DNA from: Chrysomallon squamiferum | Lineage: Eukaryota > Mollusca > Gastropoda > Neomphalida > Peltospiridae | Assembly: GCA_012295275.1 (NCBI GenBank) | Contig: CM022672.1 | Span: 2,638,943 to 2,691,442 of the forward strand | Reading direction: 5' to 3' | DNA length: 52,500 nt | Part shown: piece after piece, positions 35,315 through 46,538 of the stretch | Position numbering within the stretch: position 1 is the first letter of the stretch | Layout: every line of letters starts with the position of its first letter | The notes under the pieces: generated by a model | Database searches by the model: none | Told to the model about the DNA's origin: nothing | Seen by the model: the letters and a program-made list of their open reading frames with translations, nothing else | Made by a program: the position numbers and the translations under genes

Positions 35315-38300
35315 GTAAATATCATGGTAAATACTTGTATTTCTCTCGCTTTGCCACGTTGCAACCATTTTGACAGATCATGTTGTTATGTTTTGATTTT
35401 TTCCGTCTTCAGAAGCTGAACATGGCTATGCTTCCACATTACCTATGCCAGATGAATACTCTAAGAAGAAGTCGAAGGGCAAGAAAACTCAGGGAAACAG
35501 GTATGGTATTTTCATTAAATCAAGTGTCTTTACAAAAATATCTTTATGTGGTATCCATCGTCAGCTGATTTTTCGTGCCTTCGTCTGCCAACTGTCATTT
35601 TTGGTTTAACTTTTTCGATCCAGTAGTTGCATTTGTACGAAACAAAAATGAATAATATTATTAAACTGTAAATGTGAGTACAACTTTTATCCAAAATAAA
35701 ATAAATCGGTGTTGCATTTCATTCTGTGTCGAAAGAAAAATAGTGTTGCGCTGTCAAACGAACGCTGGCTGACGACAGCCGCCATTTTGTAATCTATTAC
35801 CCAGCTAACAAATGCTCGATTTTTCTTGCATTTCTATTTAGTCAGTTCATAGATCACATGGATATCATACAATATTTGTTATTTATTCATTTGTGCATAT
35901 TAAATTGTGTCTATTTAATGTATAAGGCGAGGTGTTTGGATTTTATTCGGCAGTCATATGACCATGTTGGTCGACAGGTTCTAGATTGTTTACAGTTAGG
36001 AATGAATCGTGCTGAACGGAACGAACTGCACAAATTGGATATTATTATCAACACTTTCATGGCATTTCTTCGAGCAGTGTGCTAAACCTAAAGAAGATTC
36101 CATTCATCTTCCTAAATTGTGTGAAATACGATGCTTGATCAGCGTGTTTTCGTTCTTGGCGCCAAGCAACAGTGTTCCAGTACGAATGTTCAACGGTTGC
36201 GAGCCAACTCGCTTTTGTTTACAAACTGAGAACCACTGCCATAATGCAAGTGGCCGATCAAGCACTGTTACTGAGAACCGTTCGTCTGCAGTTGGCGGAT
36301 TAAACGCAACAATGTACACGCACGCATTTCGCAGCACGTGTACATCCAGTTAATTTTACGTTATGATGGCAGGCCCTTTATGGTCATGCTGTGAACCACA
36401 GGACTTTAGACACAGATCTGAGACAAAATACATTGTAAAAGATAATCATAATATTAGAACATAAAAAAATAAATACTAATAAACCACATACTCTTAATGA
36501 TATCTTTTTATTTTTGTAGGTCAACCCATAACGAATTAGAAAAAAATAGGTGAGTACAGTTGAAATAATTATAATCATAATGCACTTTTCACATTATTAA
36601 TCTCCTTTGATTAACAAAACACCAGATAAATAATTAAATCTATCGAAAAATAGTACTTCTCAATTTTTATATTCAATAACATTAAAAAATACACACTGAT
36701 AGCCTTACAAAATATCTTGTTTTATTATGCTGCAGGGGAAAAAAAAAAAATATTACAATTAGGTCATTTTCAAGTGTGTAGAATCAGGGTCACACAACAG
36801 ATGAGTTTCAACCAACAAGTTTTTATTTTTATTTGTTTATTTTTATTTTAAATTCTAATCTTTTTTTTTTAATTATCTCAAAACAGAACAACAGATTTTT
36901 GTTATGATTGTTTAAACCATTTCAAGCAGAATTATTATTATTATTATTATTTTTTTTTATAAATGACTCAACCTATTATTGACACCATCATAAAGAGGGA
37001 CTTTTTTTTTTTTTTTTTTCTTTCTTTATTCACATGATGTGTAGAATGAACAAATATAACTTTTTTTTTTTTTTTTTTTTTTTTTCTAACATCTGAAAAA
37101 ATGCCAGTGGGTAATGGCATGGAAGAGAGAGTTAGGTTGTTTACCACAAAAATTTACGATTTTGCATCCACCAGGGACCCCATGCACACATGTTACTGAG
37201 ATCACATTTTACACAACTCTACCTCACAGCTGAATGTAAAACAAACAACTTGTTCGTATTTTTATAGTCCTTAGTCTGGGTAACTTCTGTTCTGAAAAAA
37301 TAAAAATAAAAAAAGATAAATTATCTGTATTGTATGTAATAAATCATACTATCTGCAAAAGGCTTTATTTTTAAAATCGTGTTTATGATTATTATTATTG
37401 TTATTAACCTAACATTACTAGTATAAGTTACTTTGAAATTCAGTAGCATGCATGGTTTCATAAACCATAACCACTAGTTTGATGGCAGAAATTATCTTTA
37501 TTCATTGCCATGTGGTCTGCTTGTTAGTTAAAATCACAGTTCAGGCATTTATATATTTCTTTTTCTCATTGTAACCCCAAAACAAATAGCAAGTAACAAA
37601 AAGAAAACTACAGCAAAGGTGGTTTTCTGTGTCAGACATGCTTGCTGACATCAGAAGGGTGGGTCTAATGGTTTATATAGGGGAGTCCTTGTTCCTTGGG
37701 GGTGTGGGGGGGTGAGGAAACAGCACATTTTTTTTTTAAATCTAAATAGTCTGTTTTTTGCCAAAAAAAACCTGATGTTCATTCTGATGTTTTTATTCTT
37801 AATGTTATTCTTCATAAGAGTATATTTACTCTGTTGTTGTGTCATATTGCTTGCTAGAGTGTTATTTTTCAGTTATTTTAAATTGTTTTTAGAAATTATT
37901 TAGACTGGTGAAAAGAATATTGATCTTTATGAGAAAAAAACCCCCAGTTTTCAGTAGTAATAAATATTTACAGTGTTATTTAAAAATAAAATGGTGTTCG
38001 GAAAAAAATAAAGCAGCCAGACATTACATTTCATGCTTATTAGCTATTTTCTGCTTGATGAAAAGCTAAATATTTATCATGAAAAAGATAGCAACCATGC
38101 ATTTAGACATCTGTTAGTATACTACCATTATACTGAGCACCTGTTGACAAATGATAATAATTACATGTAATTAATTTATGCTGTATATTTTCACTGATAA
38201 TTTATTTTCTTATAAGTTTTTTATTTATTTTTTTCCACTTTCAGGCGAGCACATTTGAGAAACTGTTTAGAGAAATTGAAAGATCTTGTTCCACTTGGAG

Positions 38301-39476
38301 CAGACTGCTCAAGACATACAACATTAGGTCTTTTAACAAAGTCACACAATTTTATCCAAGTAAGTATAAAGTAAATGATAAGACAAAATTTAAAAACATA
38401 TTTTTTTCTTTTTTCATTTCTTCCACTGGATTATGTAAAAAGGTCGTATTATTTTGGAAAATAAGGGAAATGAAATAAGAAGGATACTTATATCTGTTTG
38501 TTGTTCTAAAATTATTCGATCTGCAGTTAAAAGAGGATTTAATGATTCAGATAAAGGATTACTGAATGCCAAAAAATGGCAGTCTTAGCTGTTGGAATAA
38601 TCTGTTTGCAAAGATGTTTTCTAGGAAAAACTTTACACATATGTGGTTTATTTAAACTGTAAAAGGAAATTATAATGAAGTATAACAGGTAAGTAATTGT
38701 GCTGCCCGTTAAAGTTTTGTTTTTCAAAACAAATTTTTTTATGGTGTTTCTAAGCATTTGTTTGGATTTCAATGATGATAATACGAAAATGTAAATAGCA
38801 GCAACAATGGCCATGTTTTTGATGTTTCTGAGTTTTTATAACTGCAGAATTTACATATAAATAAAAATAAGAATTATCAGATATTGGTATGAAGAATTAT
38901 TAATTTTATAAGTATTACAGAAACTATTTGTTATTTGTTTTGATCCTGGATACATATATATACACTGTCGACCATAAATTATATGTAAATCAAGGGAAGT
39001 AACTCTTAGCTCCATGTTAATGTTGACACTATAGCATATAACTATCCATTACATGCATTGAAAATAACACTACGTACCCTGCTTTTTATATTTTTATATA
39101 TATATATATAATTTATATCTATCTATATATTTATATATAATAATCTTCTAAATTTTTTCAAAAATTATTATTTATTTATTTAATTTTTCCAAATGGAAAA
39201 AAAAAGTATACATTTTTAAAAAAAAGGTATAAATAAAAAAAGAAACAAACGTATAAAAACAAAATCTCTTAAGTAAATATTTCATAGCTTGTTACACCAA
39301 TAATCACATTGGATTTATTTCATCACATATTTAAATTATCACCATTTTTTAATTTTTTTTAATTTTTTTTTTTTTATGTATGCATTTTATTTTGGTCTGT
39401 TTGGAGATCATGTCACAAGTCATTTTTGGTTAATTATTTAATTTTTTACATCATGATACTTTCTGTTTCTTACTTT

Positions 39477-39547
<71 letters not shown>

Positions 39548-41387
39548 CTGAATGTGTGTACATTATTATATATCTTGCATGCGCACACATATACTCTCAT
39601 TCTCTCTTCATACCTAGCTCTCTCTCTCACACACATGTACACAGATACCAAAGTGCACAGCTGCAGCAAACAATGATAAAGTACTTTTACAACAAACAGC
39701 TAGGCATCATGGAGGTTTATTTTTGTTACAGCCACTGCACCATTTCATAATCAGTTTGTTGTATCTCATATTTCATTTTAAGCATGGCTATTTTAAAAAT
39801 ATTTCATTGTGTATATCCCAAAAGAAGATAAGAGTAGTTGTAGACTTGTAGAAATATTATAAAATAAAGTGGCAAAATTGAAAATACATGTGAGAGAAGA
39901 TGAATAATGGGGGAGGATAAGGGAGGGAGAGAGAGAGATATGTGTTTATGTTTGTAGCTGTGAATTAGATAAGAGTGAATAATCAGGAAATCTGTGACAA
40001 TGATTGTTTACGTTTCAGATATTGGAAGAAAAGCAAAGAAAAACAAATCTGCTTAAAGAACAGCTTCGGAGGGAACAAAGGCACCTGCAGAGAAAGCTGG
40101 ATCAGTTAAGTGTGGGAGTGTACAGAGTGAGCAAGGAACGGAGTATTAGTGAATGCAGTTCTTCTACCAACTCAACTACCTCAACAAACTCAGAGCACGA
40201 GTCTGGTAAGTTCTCTTCTCACTGCACTGAGAATTCACTGTTTTCTAGGAAGCATTACATTTGTAATGCACCATCATGATATGCTATAATGCAGAAATGA
40301 AATAATAAAAATATTGAGCAGTCTGGGAAAAATCAATAGAGTATGTTTATAACTACAGTATGTGGCATAATAATGTCGGTTAATGCAGTTTTGTACAGTG
40401 ACAAAAACATTTAGCATGTCTGAAAAATCAATATGTATAAAGCACTGTTTATAATGTGCATCATTGTGATGATAGGCTAATACAGACTGTGTACAGTAAT
40501 GAAATATTTAGAAATCAGGAAGAATGACTAACTGTTGGAATACTATTAGTAACCATGAAGAAATATCTACATATAAATAATAGAATGGGCTTCAGGTAAA
40601 TCTTAATTATGAAACTTTGTGCCCAGCCTTTGTCTAGTTTTATAAATACATATATAAACAAACAAACACATCCACATCCATCAGCACCTCTCCACATATA
40701 TGCAGGCATTTTGATAAACATTTTGTTGCAAGTATACTGAACAAATGTTTTCCACAGTGTTAATAAAAGTATTTTTGTTTGTGAAACATGAAAAACATGT
40801 GAGAATTCAAAAACAAACAGTACATTTCAGTTGTAAAGTAAACAGTGTCATTGTTTACACATATTCTTCATGAATTGAAATATGTTTGCTCTTTTACATT
40901 TCACTGTGAGGAAGAAGTGAAACAAATTATCTTAACATTAAACATTTCTCTAACATCAAACAACATTGCTATGAAATAAAATTTCTTAACTGTGTTTAAT
41001 CAATTTATAGATATATATATATATTATATATATGAACAGTAATAACATATGCACACAATTAATTGCCAGCAAACCAAAAAACAAAAGAAAAAACAATATC
41101 TTGGAAATATTTGACAGTATATGAAGTAGGCTATAGAATACAACAATATTTACTTATGAAAGTGCTGAGTTTATTAATAATTGTTAAAAAATATAAAAAA
41201 TTGATGTATTAAATGTATTTCATGTAAACCCTTTCTTGTTACAGATGAAATAGACATTCTTGGATATAACAGTGGACAGAGCGACTTTTTTGACGACCAC
41301 AGTAGCGTTGGCAGTGGGAGCAGTGATGCATGTAGCATGGACAGCAAGGTTTATTTTGATGATTCACCATATTTGGAATCTCTCTGA
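35257..41387 (+). CDS. Mxd: MAX-dimerisation repressor, MAD/MXD/MXI1 family (6 exons, 206 aa)
   Basis: CDS: join 35257-35314, 35413-35500, 36520-36549, 38245-38359, 40019-40205, 41245-41387 (621 nt including TGA). The protein is a bHLH-zipper repressor. The family pairs with MAX, binds CACGTG E-boxes and recruits SIN3-HDAC, opposing MYC. In order: SIN3-interaction domain at 1-27 ([20 protein letters not shown]); lysine-rich NLS-like stretch at 37-45; basic region 50-64 with the base-contacting trio His52, Glu56, Arg60; helix 1 to about 74; loop; helix 2 about 83-98; leucine zipper with heptad positions Leu99, Thr106, Leu113, Leu120, Leu127; Ser/Thr-rich 139-159; acidic Ser-rich tail. Length suits the family (vertebrate members are roughly 205-230 aa). 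All introns are GT-AG and every phase joins correctly. The start has A at -3 and an in-frame stop upstream. Helix 2 is more diverged than helix 1. Whether it is closest to MXD1, MXD3/4 or MXI1 cannot be settled here; a single invertebrate ancestor of that set is likely. Confidence 0.96.
35413..35500 (+). CDS. Mxd: MXD exon 2 (SID end, NLS-like region)
   Basis: Begins after TTTTTTCCGTCTTCAG and encodes the conserved EAEHGYA block and the KKKSKGKK stretch. It ends in the first two bases of Arg49 before GTATGG. Intron 2 is 1,019 bp. Confidence 0.95.
35574..36360 (+). promoter_or_regulatory. Intron-2 unique block with YY1-type site
   Basis: Most of intron 2 is base-balanced and free of simple repeats, unlike introns 3-5. 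GCCGCCATTTTG at 35778-35789 matches the YY1 consensus in the orientation common near CpG-type transcription starts. A CACGTG lies near 36338-36343. This could be an internal promoter or an intronic enhancer. The 75- and 114-codon frames here have no recognised domain and no supporting splice sites. Confidence 0.3.
36520..36549 (+). CDS. Mxd: MXD exon 3 (30-nt exon, basic region)
   Basis: A small exon between TTTTTATTTTTGTAG and GTGAGT that encodes STHNELEKN with split Arg codons at both ends. It supplies His52 and Glu56, two of the three residues that read the E-box. Skipping it (30 nt) would keep the frame but remove DNA binding. Intron 3 is 1,695 bp. Confidence 0.95.
36550..38244 (+). other. 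MXD intron 3
   Basis: A/T-rich with poly-T runs near 37,001-37,019 and 37,063-37,085. A G-rich patch at 37,657-37,712 holds five G-tracts on the sense strand. No internal exon is recognised. Confidence 0.9.
38245..38359 (+). CDS. Mxd: MXD exon 4 (helix-loop-helix)
   Basis: Begins after TTTTTTTCCACTTTCAG and ends at CAA before GTAAGT. It encodes the [13 protein letters not shown] helix 1, the [13 protein letters not shown] loop and most of helix 2. The phase is 0 at its end. Intron 4 is 1,659 bp. Confidence 0.96.
38360..40018 (+). other. MXD intron 4
   Basis: A/T-rich with (AT)n near 39,095-39,111 and a 63-bp (CT)n array. No internal exon is recognised. Confidence 0.9.
39482..39544. repeat. 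(CT)n microsatellite in intron 4
   Basis: An uninterrupted CT run of about 31 units on the sense strand of the gene, 475 bp upstream of exon 5. In the RNA it would form a long pyrimidine tract that could attract PTB-type splicing repressors. Confidence 0.96.
40019..40205 (+). CDS. Mxd: MXD exon 5 (leucine zipper, Ser/Thr-rich linker)
   Basis: Begins after TTTACGTTTCAG. It encodes the zipper, including [10 protein letters not shown] as in other family members, and the serine/threonine-rich stretch to Ser159. The donor is G|GTAAG. Reading on into intron 5 would give about 24 extra residues and then a stop near 40,277. Intron 5 is 1,039 bp. Confidence 0.96.
41245..41387 (+). CDS. Mxd: MXD exon 6 (acidic Ser-rich C-terminus, stop)
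   Basis: Begins after CTTTCTTGTTACAG. It encodes [14 protein letters not shown], a Ser/Gly/Asp-rich stretch, and ends [13 protein letters not shown] followed by TGA at 41385-41387. The acidic EID start and SSV/SDA serine clusters parallel the C-terminal part of vertebrate MXD/MXI1 proteins. Confidence 0.95.
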
Positions 41388-42011
41388 TGTATTGATGAGT
41401 GTCACAAAATGGATGTAACTGGATATAGTGCTGTGTGTAGCATAATGTTGACAAATGGACAAACAAGGTTATTATTCCGAAAGAGACCTAATTTTCACAT
41501 TACTGCGAAATACAACAAGAACAACAACAACATCAAACTACAATATAGTGAACACAGTCCATTCAGATAGCAAAAGATCATTCAGTAATTCTAAATTTGT
41601 TATTGAAGCTGTGGCGAAGTCTGTTGGAAGTACATTTTTATTTTTATTAATTTCTTCTTTTTCTCTCTCTTTCTGTCCTTTTTTTTTTTTCTTACTTTTT
41701 TTTTTTTTTTTTTTTTTTTTCAATTTTTTAAAATGATTGTTTTACTTGTATGTACAACATGTATGGCTACAAATAACATGGTCTTATTTCTCATAACATC
41801 CAGAAAAAAGGCAGCATAGGGCTATAATATTAGCTCCTTTTCAGTTTTATTTGAATTGCCTAATAACAACATATATGTGACACGGCAATTTATTTTATTA
41901 CAGTCTTTCTTTTTTTGTATGGACATAGTAAAAAATGTCTAGGAGTATTCTCAGATCAGCTTTTTTTTTTTTTTTTTTTTTTTTTTCAAATTTCAGGCTA
42001 TAACTGCTCTT

Positions 42012-42017
42012 AATAAA
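42012..42017 (+). terminator. Proximal poly(A) signal candidate (AATAAA)
   Basis: AATAAA lies about 625 bases after the stop codon, followed by T-rich sequence. It is compatible with a short 3' UTR isoform. Confidence 0.4.
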
Positions 42018-42300
42018 GTTTTAGTTTAAAAAGTAGCCAAACTGAAACAAAATAAAGAAGAAGAAAATTTTTATTGATGTGCCTGAAATGCATACAGAAA
42101 ATGGACAAATATCAGGTCTTTCTTTTACTTCGGAGTACCAACTACATTATAATACAGATATATATCTATATATTTAATATTATATATATTTATATAGTCA
42201 CTGAACTTAATAATGATGATCTTTAGCAATTCCAAAAAAAAAAACACTTACTGATATTAAGAAACAGTACAAAAATGATGACAATTTTCTCCCTACAAAA

Positions 42301-42332
<32 letters not shown>

Positions 42333-42852
42333 AGATATGTTTTAGAACTAGCAAAGCAGCCTTTTCTTCCGTTGCAATCATGGATATTTTGTTTTCTGTG
42401 ATATATTTAATAATTAGCTGAAATGTGATTCATTGGAAGAAAAAAAAACAAAACAAAAATAATAATACGGCAGCTGATGCATCCATCCCCATTCAATAAG
42501 AGAATGGCTTATTGTTTGTATTGATTGGTGTCACATAAGAATGCTAATCATGTTCTGGGTGTGTGTGAGGTGTCTATTTTTAAAAATTTAAAAGTATACA
42601 AAAAATAAAAATAAAACAATATTATATTAAGAGAATTATTATAATTTTTTTTTTTTTTTTTTTTTCGTAATTGTAATATGTATGCACTGTCAAGGTTTTT
42701 GCATGCAGGTTTGTGTGATTCATGCAGAATAATTCTACTCACCTCAGGTAAATAACAAAACTAACAGAGATTTTGTATTATAGAAAAATACAGTTGTTGT
42801 GTGACAAAATTATCTATTAATGAGTTGCATATTAATACCAATAGCTTTTTTC

Positions 42853-42881
42853 TTTTTTTTTTTTTTTAAAAAAAAAAAAAA
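42853..42881. repeat. T15-A14 palindromic homopolymer junction
   Basis: A T run passes directly into an A run, then into (AT)n up to about 42,897. The junction is self-complementary. Confidence 0.85.
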
Positions 42882-44280
42882 TATATATATATATATATTC
42901 TTATTGATTCTTATTTCTGTTTTTATTAATATTTATTTTAAAATTTTTTATTATTATATATATATATATAGATATATATTTTCTTTTATTTTATTTTATT
43001 TTTTTTTCTGTTTAAGTTGGCAAGTCTGTTTAGTGAAAACCTGTTTAAGACAAAAACCAGATTTTAGATAATATTTTATTTCTGAAAAAAGTTCAGTTCT
43101 GTAATACACTTAAGGTTTTTTTCATATGAGCTGCTGACATGTACTTAAGATTTACAGTTTGAAAGGCTGAATCTCACTTTTCTGGTGTAAGCTTGAAAAG
43201 GAAAAAAAACTTCTGTTATTTCTGATCAGTAGGGCCTTGTATTGTAATAGTGTATTCATACACAAATGCACATAAATATATATTTACAAATATTGTGAAT
43301 ATATATTTATGTAACTTTATAATTCAGGGTTCAGACTTCTTTTTCTTTCTATTCTTGATCTAATTCTTTCTGTCTCTATCTTTTTTTCCATTATGTATGA
43401 GACTGTATGCATATTTTCATAACTGAAGTGATTGATATAGGTTACATTATTTTATTTCTTTTTAACTGGGGTCCAACAACTCTTTATGTTTCAACATTGA
43501 ATACGCAAATCAAAACTTCCCTGTTGATTAACTATATGCAGGTACCTTAGCCTGAATGTTCCATTTCAGAGAAATGATTAGCTAAGAATGCATTCTAATC
43601 AGCCCTGGGTAAGGCCAAATGATCTCTCTTCATTTCTACTTTTCTTTTTTTGCCATGAGTATTGTATGTTTGGTGACAGTTATGTTTTTGTTTTCCTGGG
43701 TACTTAAAAATGGTGAGATAATGGCCGACACCAGTATTGTTCTGTTTACAAATCTGCATGGTGTCAACCAAATGGTTCCAAGAAATGTGAATTCTGTTGT
43801 CGATAAAAACAAAGCAAGTAATTTTTGTTCCTGGTTTTTTTATAGTATGTCTGCATATACATGAATTACTACCGGTTTGCCATTGTGTGGCATTTAAAGT
43901 ATTGGCGAGTAAAAAAAAAAAATATATATATATTAAATAAATGTGATGTGGTACTACTGAATAATTATATTTTGAAACAAATGGCTATATTTTATAATGA
44001 TGATAACTAATATGTATGTATAATGCATATAAAATTTTGCTTATGTACTGCAGTGATATAATGATACTAATTTATAATGTGATTATACCCACCGAAGGCA
44101 AAACACATTTTATTTATTTTTAAAAAAATCCTGCTTTAAGCATGTCCATTTATATTATGTTTTCATTTAGCTTTCAGAAAAAAAATATTGAGTGCAATTA
44201 ATCTTGATTTTTATATATATATATAAAACAATTAACCAATTTGACATTGGCAATAAACAGTAAATAAATTTGAAACGTGC

Positions 44281-44404
44281 TGTAAATAGGTAAATAAATA
44301 GCAATCACAAAGAAACAGTCAAGTAGTGAAAATAAAAAAATAATAATTTGAGAGTGTATTAAAAAAAAAAATATATATATATATATTGTAAATAATTGTA
44401 CATA
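44281..44404 (+). promoter_or_regulatory. Cluster of Pumilio-type elements in the putative 3' UTR
   Basis: TGTAAATA at 44281-44288, TGTAAATA at 44387-44394 and TGTACATA at 44397-44404. All match TGTANATA, the PUF-protein recognition octamer, and the last two are separated by only two bases. If this DNA is in the 3' UTR they could confer PUF-dependent repression. Confidence 0.35.
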
Positions 44405-45150
44405 ATGATCAGAGAAAGTGGAGAAAACTCCCTAAACTTAATTTAAAACACTCCTGCTCTATGTACTGACCCAAGGTCAAATCATGACATCTAGTCTTCA
44501 GTGTATATTCATCTGTTTCCACTGAACAAGTTTCCAAGAAGCTGAAAAAAGTAGAAGAAAATATTTGTAGGAGACGGTATTGTTAGCAAAACTGGATAAA
44601 ACAATTATACTTATGAGTTAAATAGGTTCTAATTGAAAGACAATGTTAACTGATTATGTAAGTGATTTCCCTTGATGCAAGATACACATTCCATGAGTTT
44701 CAAAACAATCGCATTACACTCTGATAATACTGAAAGTACTGTTAGCAAACATTTCAACAGGTTGTAATTATATGTTTTAAATTGTTAACTAGCCTTCTTC
44801 ATCAGTTTCAAAATATTGAAATATGTTGTAATAAAAGAGTTAAAAAACAAAGAAATGAAAAAAAAAAAGTAAATAAAGAAAAGTAGCTTACAGGTCATTT
44901 TGAAACCATAGTCCATGCTAGGTACAGAAAAGGTAATTGGATGGTTTAAGATGGATTTTTATTTTAATATGTTCATCAAACTAATTTGTAAAAGTTACAA
45001 GTGGCCTCATCTAATATCATAAGAGTGTTCTTGTTACATCTGGAATGGTCAACAATTAAATAAGGCATTGCTATCATACCTTGCTGGAATAACTAGGATA
45101 TCTTTAAGCCAGTGATTTGATATTATGTCAAACTCGGTTAATTGGCAATC

Positions 45151-45151
45151 A

Positions 45152-45214
<63 letters not shown>
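45151..45214. repeat. (ATT)n microsatellite
   Basis: About 64 bases of uninterrupted ATT units. Confidence 0.95.
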
Positions 45215-46267
45215 GATATTAAAAATATATTAAATCTTAAAATCATTGTTTATGTTCAAATTTATATTACTTCATTCATGTAACTTTTTGTATGAACAAG
45301 ACTGTGTGGCACAATTCCTTGTGATGGAATTAAAATTATTAACAATGAACAAAATTTTTGAAAAATTAAAATATTCAGTCTTCAAAATAAAAATGTGAAT
45401 GGTAAATTCTGTTTGAGAGTAATCTTTTAGAATGAATGTTGCTGCCACATTTGAAGGCTGAATATTGAGACAACAGAATTCATGTACCATGTGAACAATC
45501 TCTACTGCAGGGTTGGTGCTTTCCAAAGATCAAATATTTTAGCGTTGTTTGCACTGGTCTACAAGACCTGTGTAAATGTGCGCGTGTTGGATTAATCTGT
45601 GATTATCAAAGGACTGCTTTTGGGCCCAGTCCTGTCCCATTTTGTTGAATTATTTAGTGCTAGCCCACATTGTTAAATAATTGTTGTTTTTTTTTTTTTT
45701 TTTTTTTCCCCTTTCTTTTGTCAATTATAATTATTTTTGCTGATTTCTGTGAATGTAGATGGAAGGAACAGACCTTTATTTAATTTTTTTTACATCATTT
45801 TTTTATTTTTTAGTATTATTATATAGTAAGAGAAAAAAGGTCTTTTGGTTTTGAATTTTTTATTCAAACTGGATCAAAATGGATGCATGTAGATTTTTAT
45901 TTAAAAATTTATTATTGTTATTATTATTATTATTATTATTAACATTATTAATTAATAAATTAATTAATTATTAGACAAGTTTAGTTTACTATTGATGTTA
46001 TGCAAAAACAAAACAAAAAACAATGACCAAACAACCCCTGATCCGGTTTTATTGTAATATTTATTAATAGATCTTGGGTGAAATGATATTTAACTTTTCT
46101 TTCTTTTCTACTTTCATCATGCAGTGACATTTTATATTAATGCCAATGATCTTTGTAGTTGGTACCCTGTTATTGTGTATTGTTGTTAATGTGTTGTAAA
46201 TGTAGAAAAATCACAAAATGAAAGTGGAATGAAGAGGAGAAAGGTAGCCTGTTGATTAAATGGCATT

Positions 46268-46299
<32 letters not shown>

Positions 46300-46489
46300 C
46301 TTTTTTTTTACTTATTATATTTTTGGTATTTATTACTTTTTTAAAAAGAAAATAATTTATTTAAAAATAAAACTTCTGAAACGACTGAACTAAATGAACG
46401 TATATTAATGGTTTGGATAGCCATTTTAAAATACTATTGTTGTACAAGAACCAGAATGCTGGAAATTGTAGAAACCCTAGACATTTTTG

Positions 46490-46538
46490 TGTACATATGA
46501 CAATTAATTTTATTGTTCAACTCATTTTGAGGAATAAA
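46490..46538 (+). terminator. Distal poly(A) signal with nearby Pumilio-type site
   Basis: AATAAA at 46533-46538 is followed about 20 bases later by a T/GT-rich element (around 46,559-46,571), the usual cleavage context. TGTACATA at 46490-46497 lies 35 bases upstream. This is the best-formed transcript end downstream of the MXD stop codon. Confidence 0.45.

Noticed and set aside
36009-36353. 114-codon plus-strand frame in intron 2 as an alternative exon
   Set aside because: Not recognisable. It does not contain the conserved SID, and no suitable donor at its 3' end would join the bHLH exons in frame with confidence.
40004-40279. Single 92-codon frame as an independent gene
   Set aside because: It is MXD exon 5 read through its flanking introns; splice sites define 40019-40205.
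43619-43864. 81-codon frame downstream of MXD
   Set aside because: T-rich, no domain, inside the probable 3' UTR; expected by chance.
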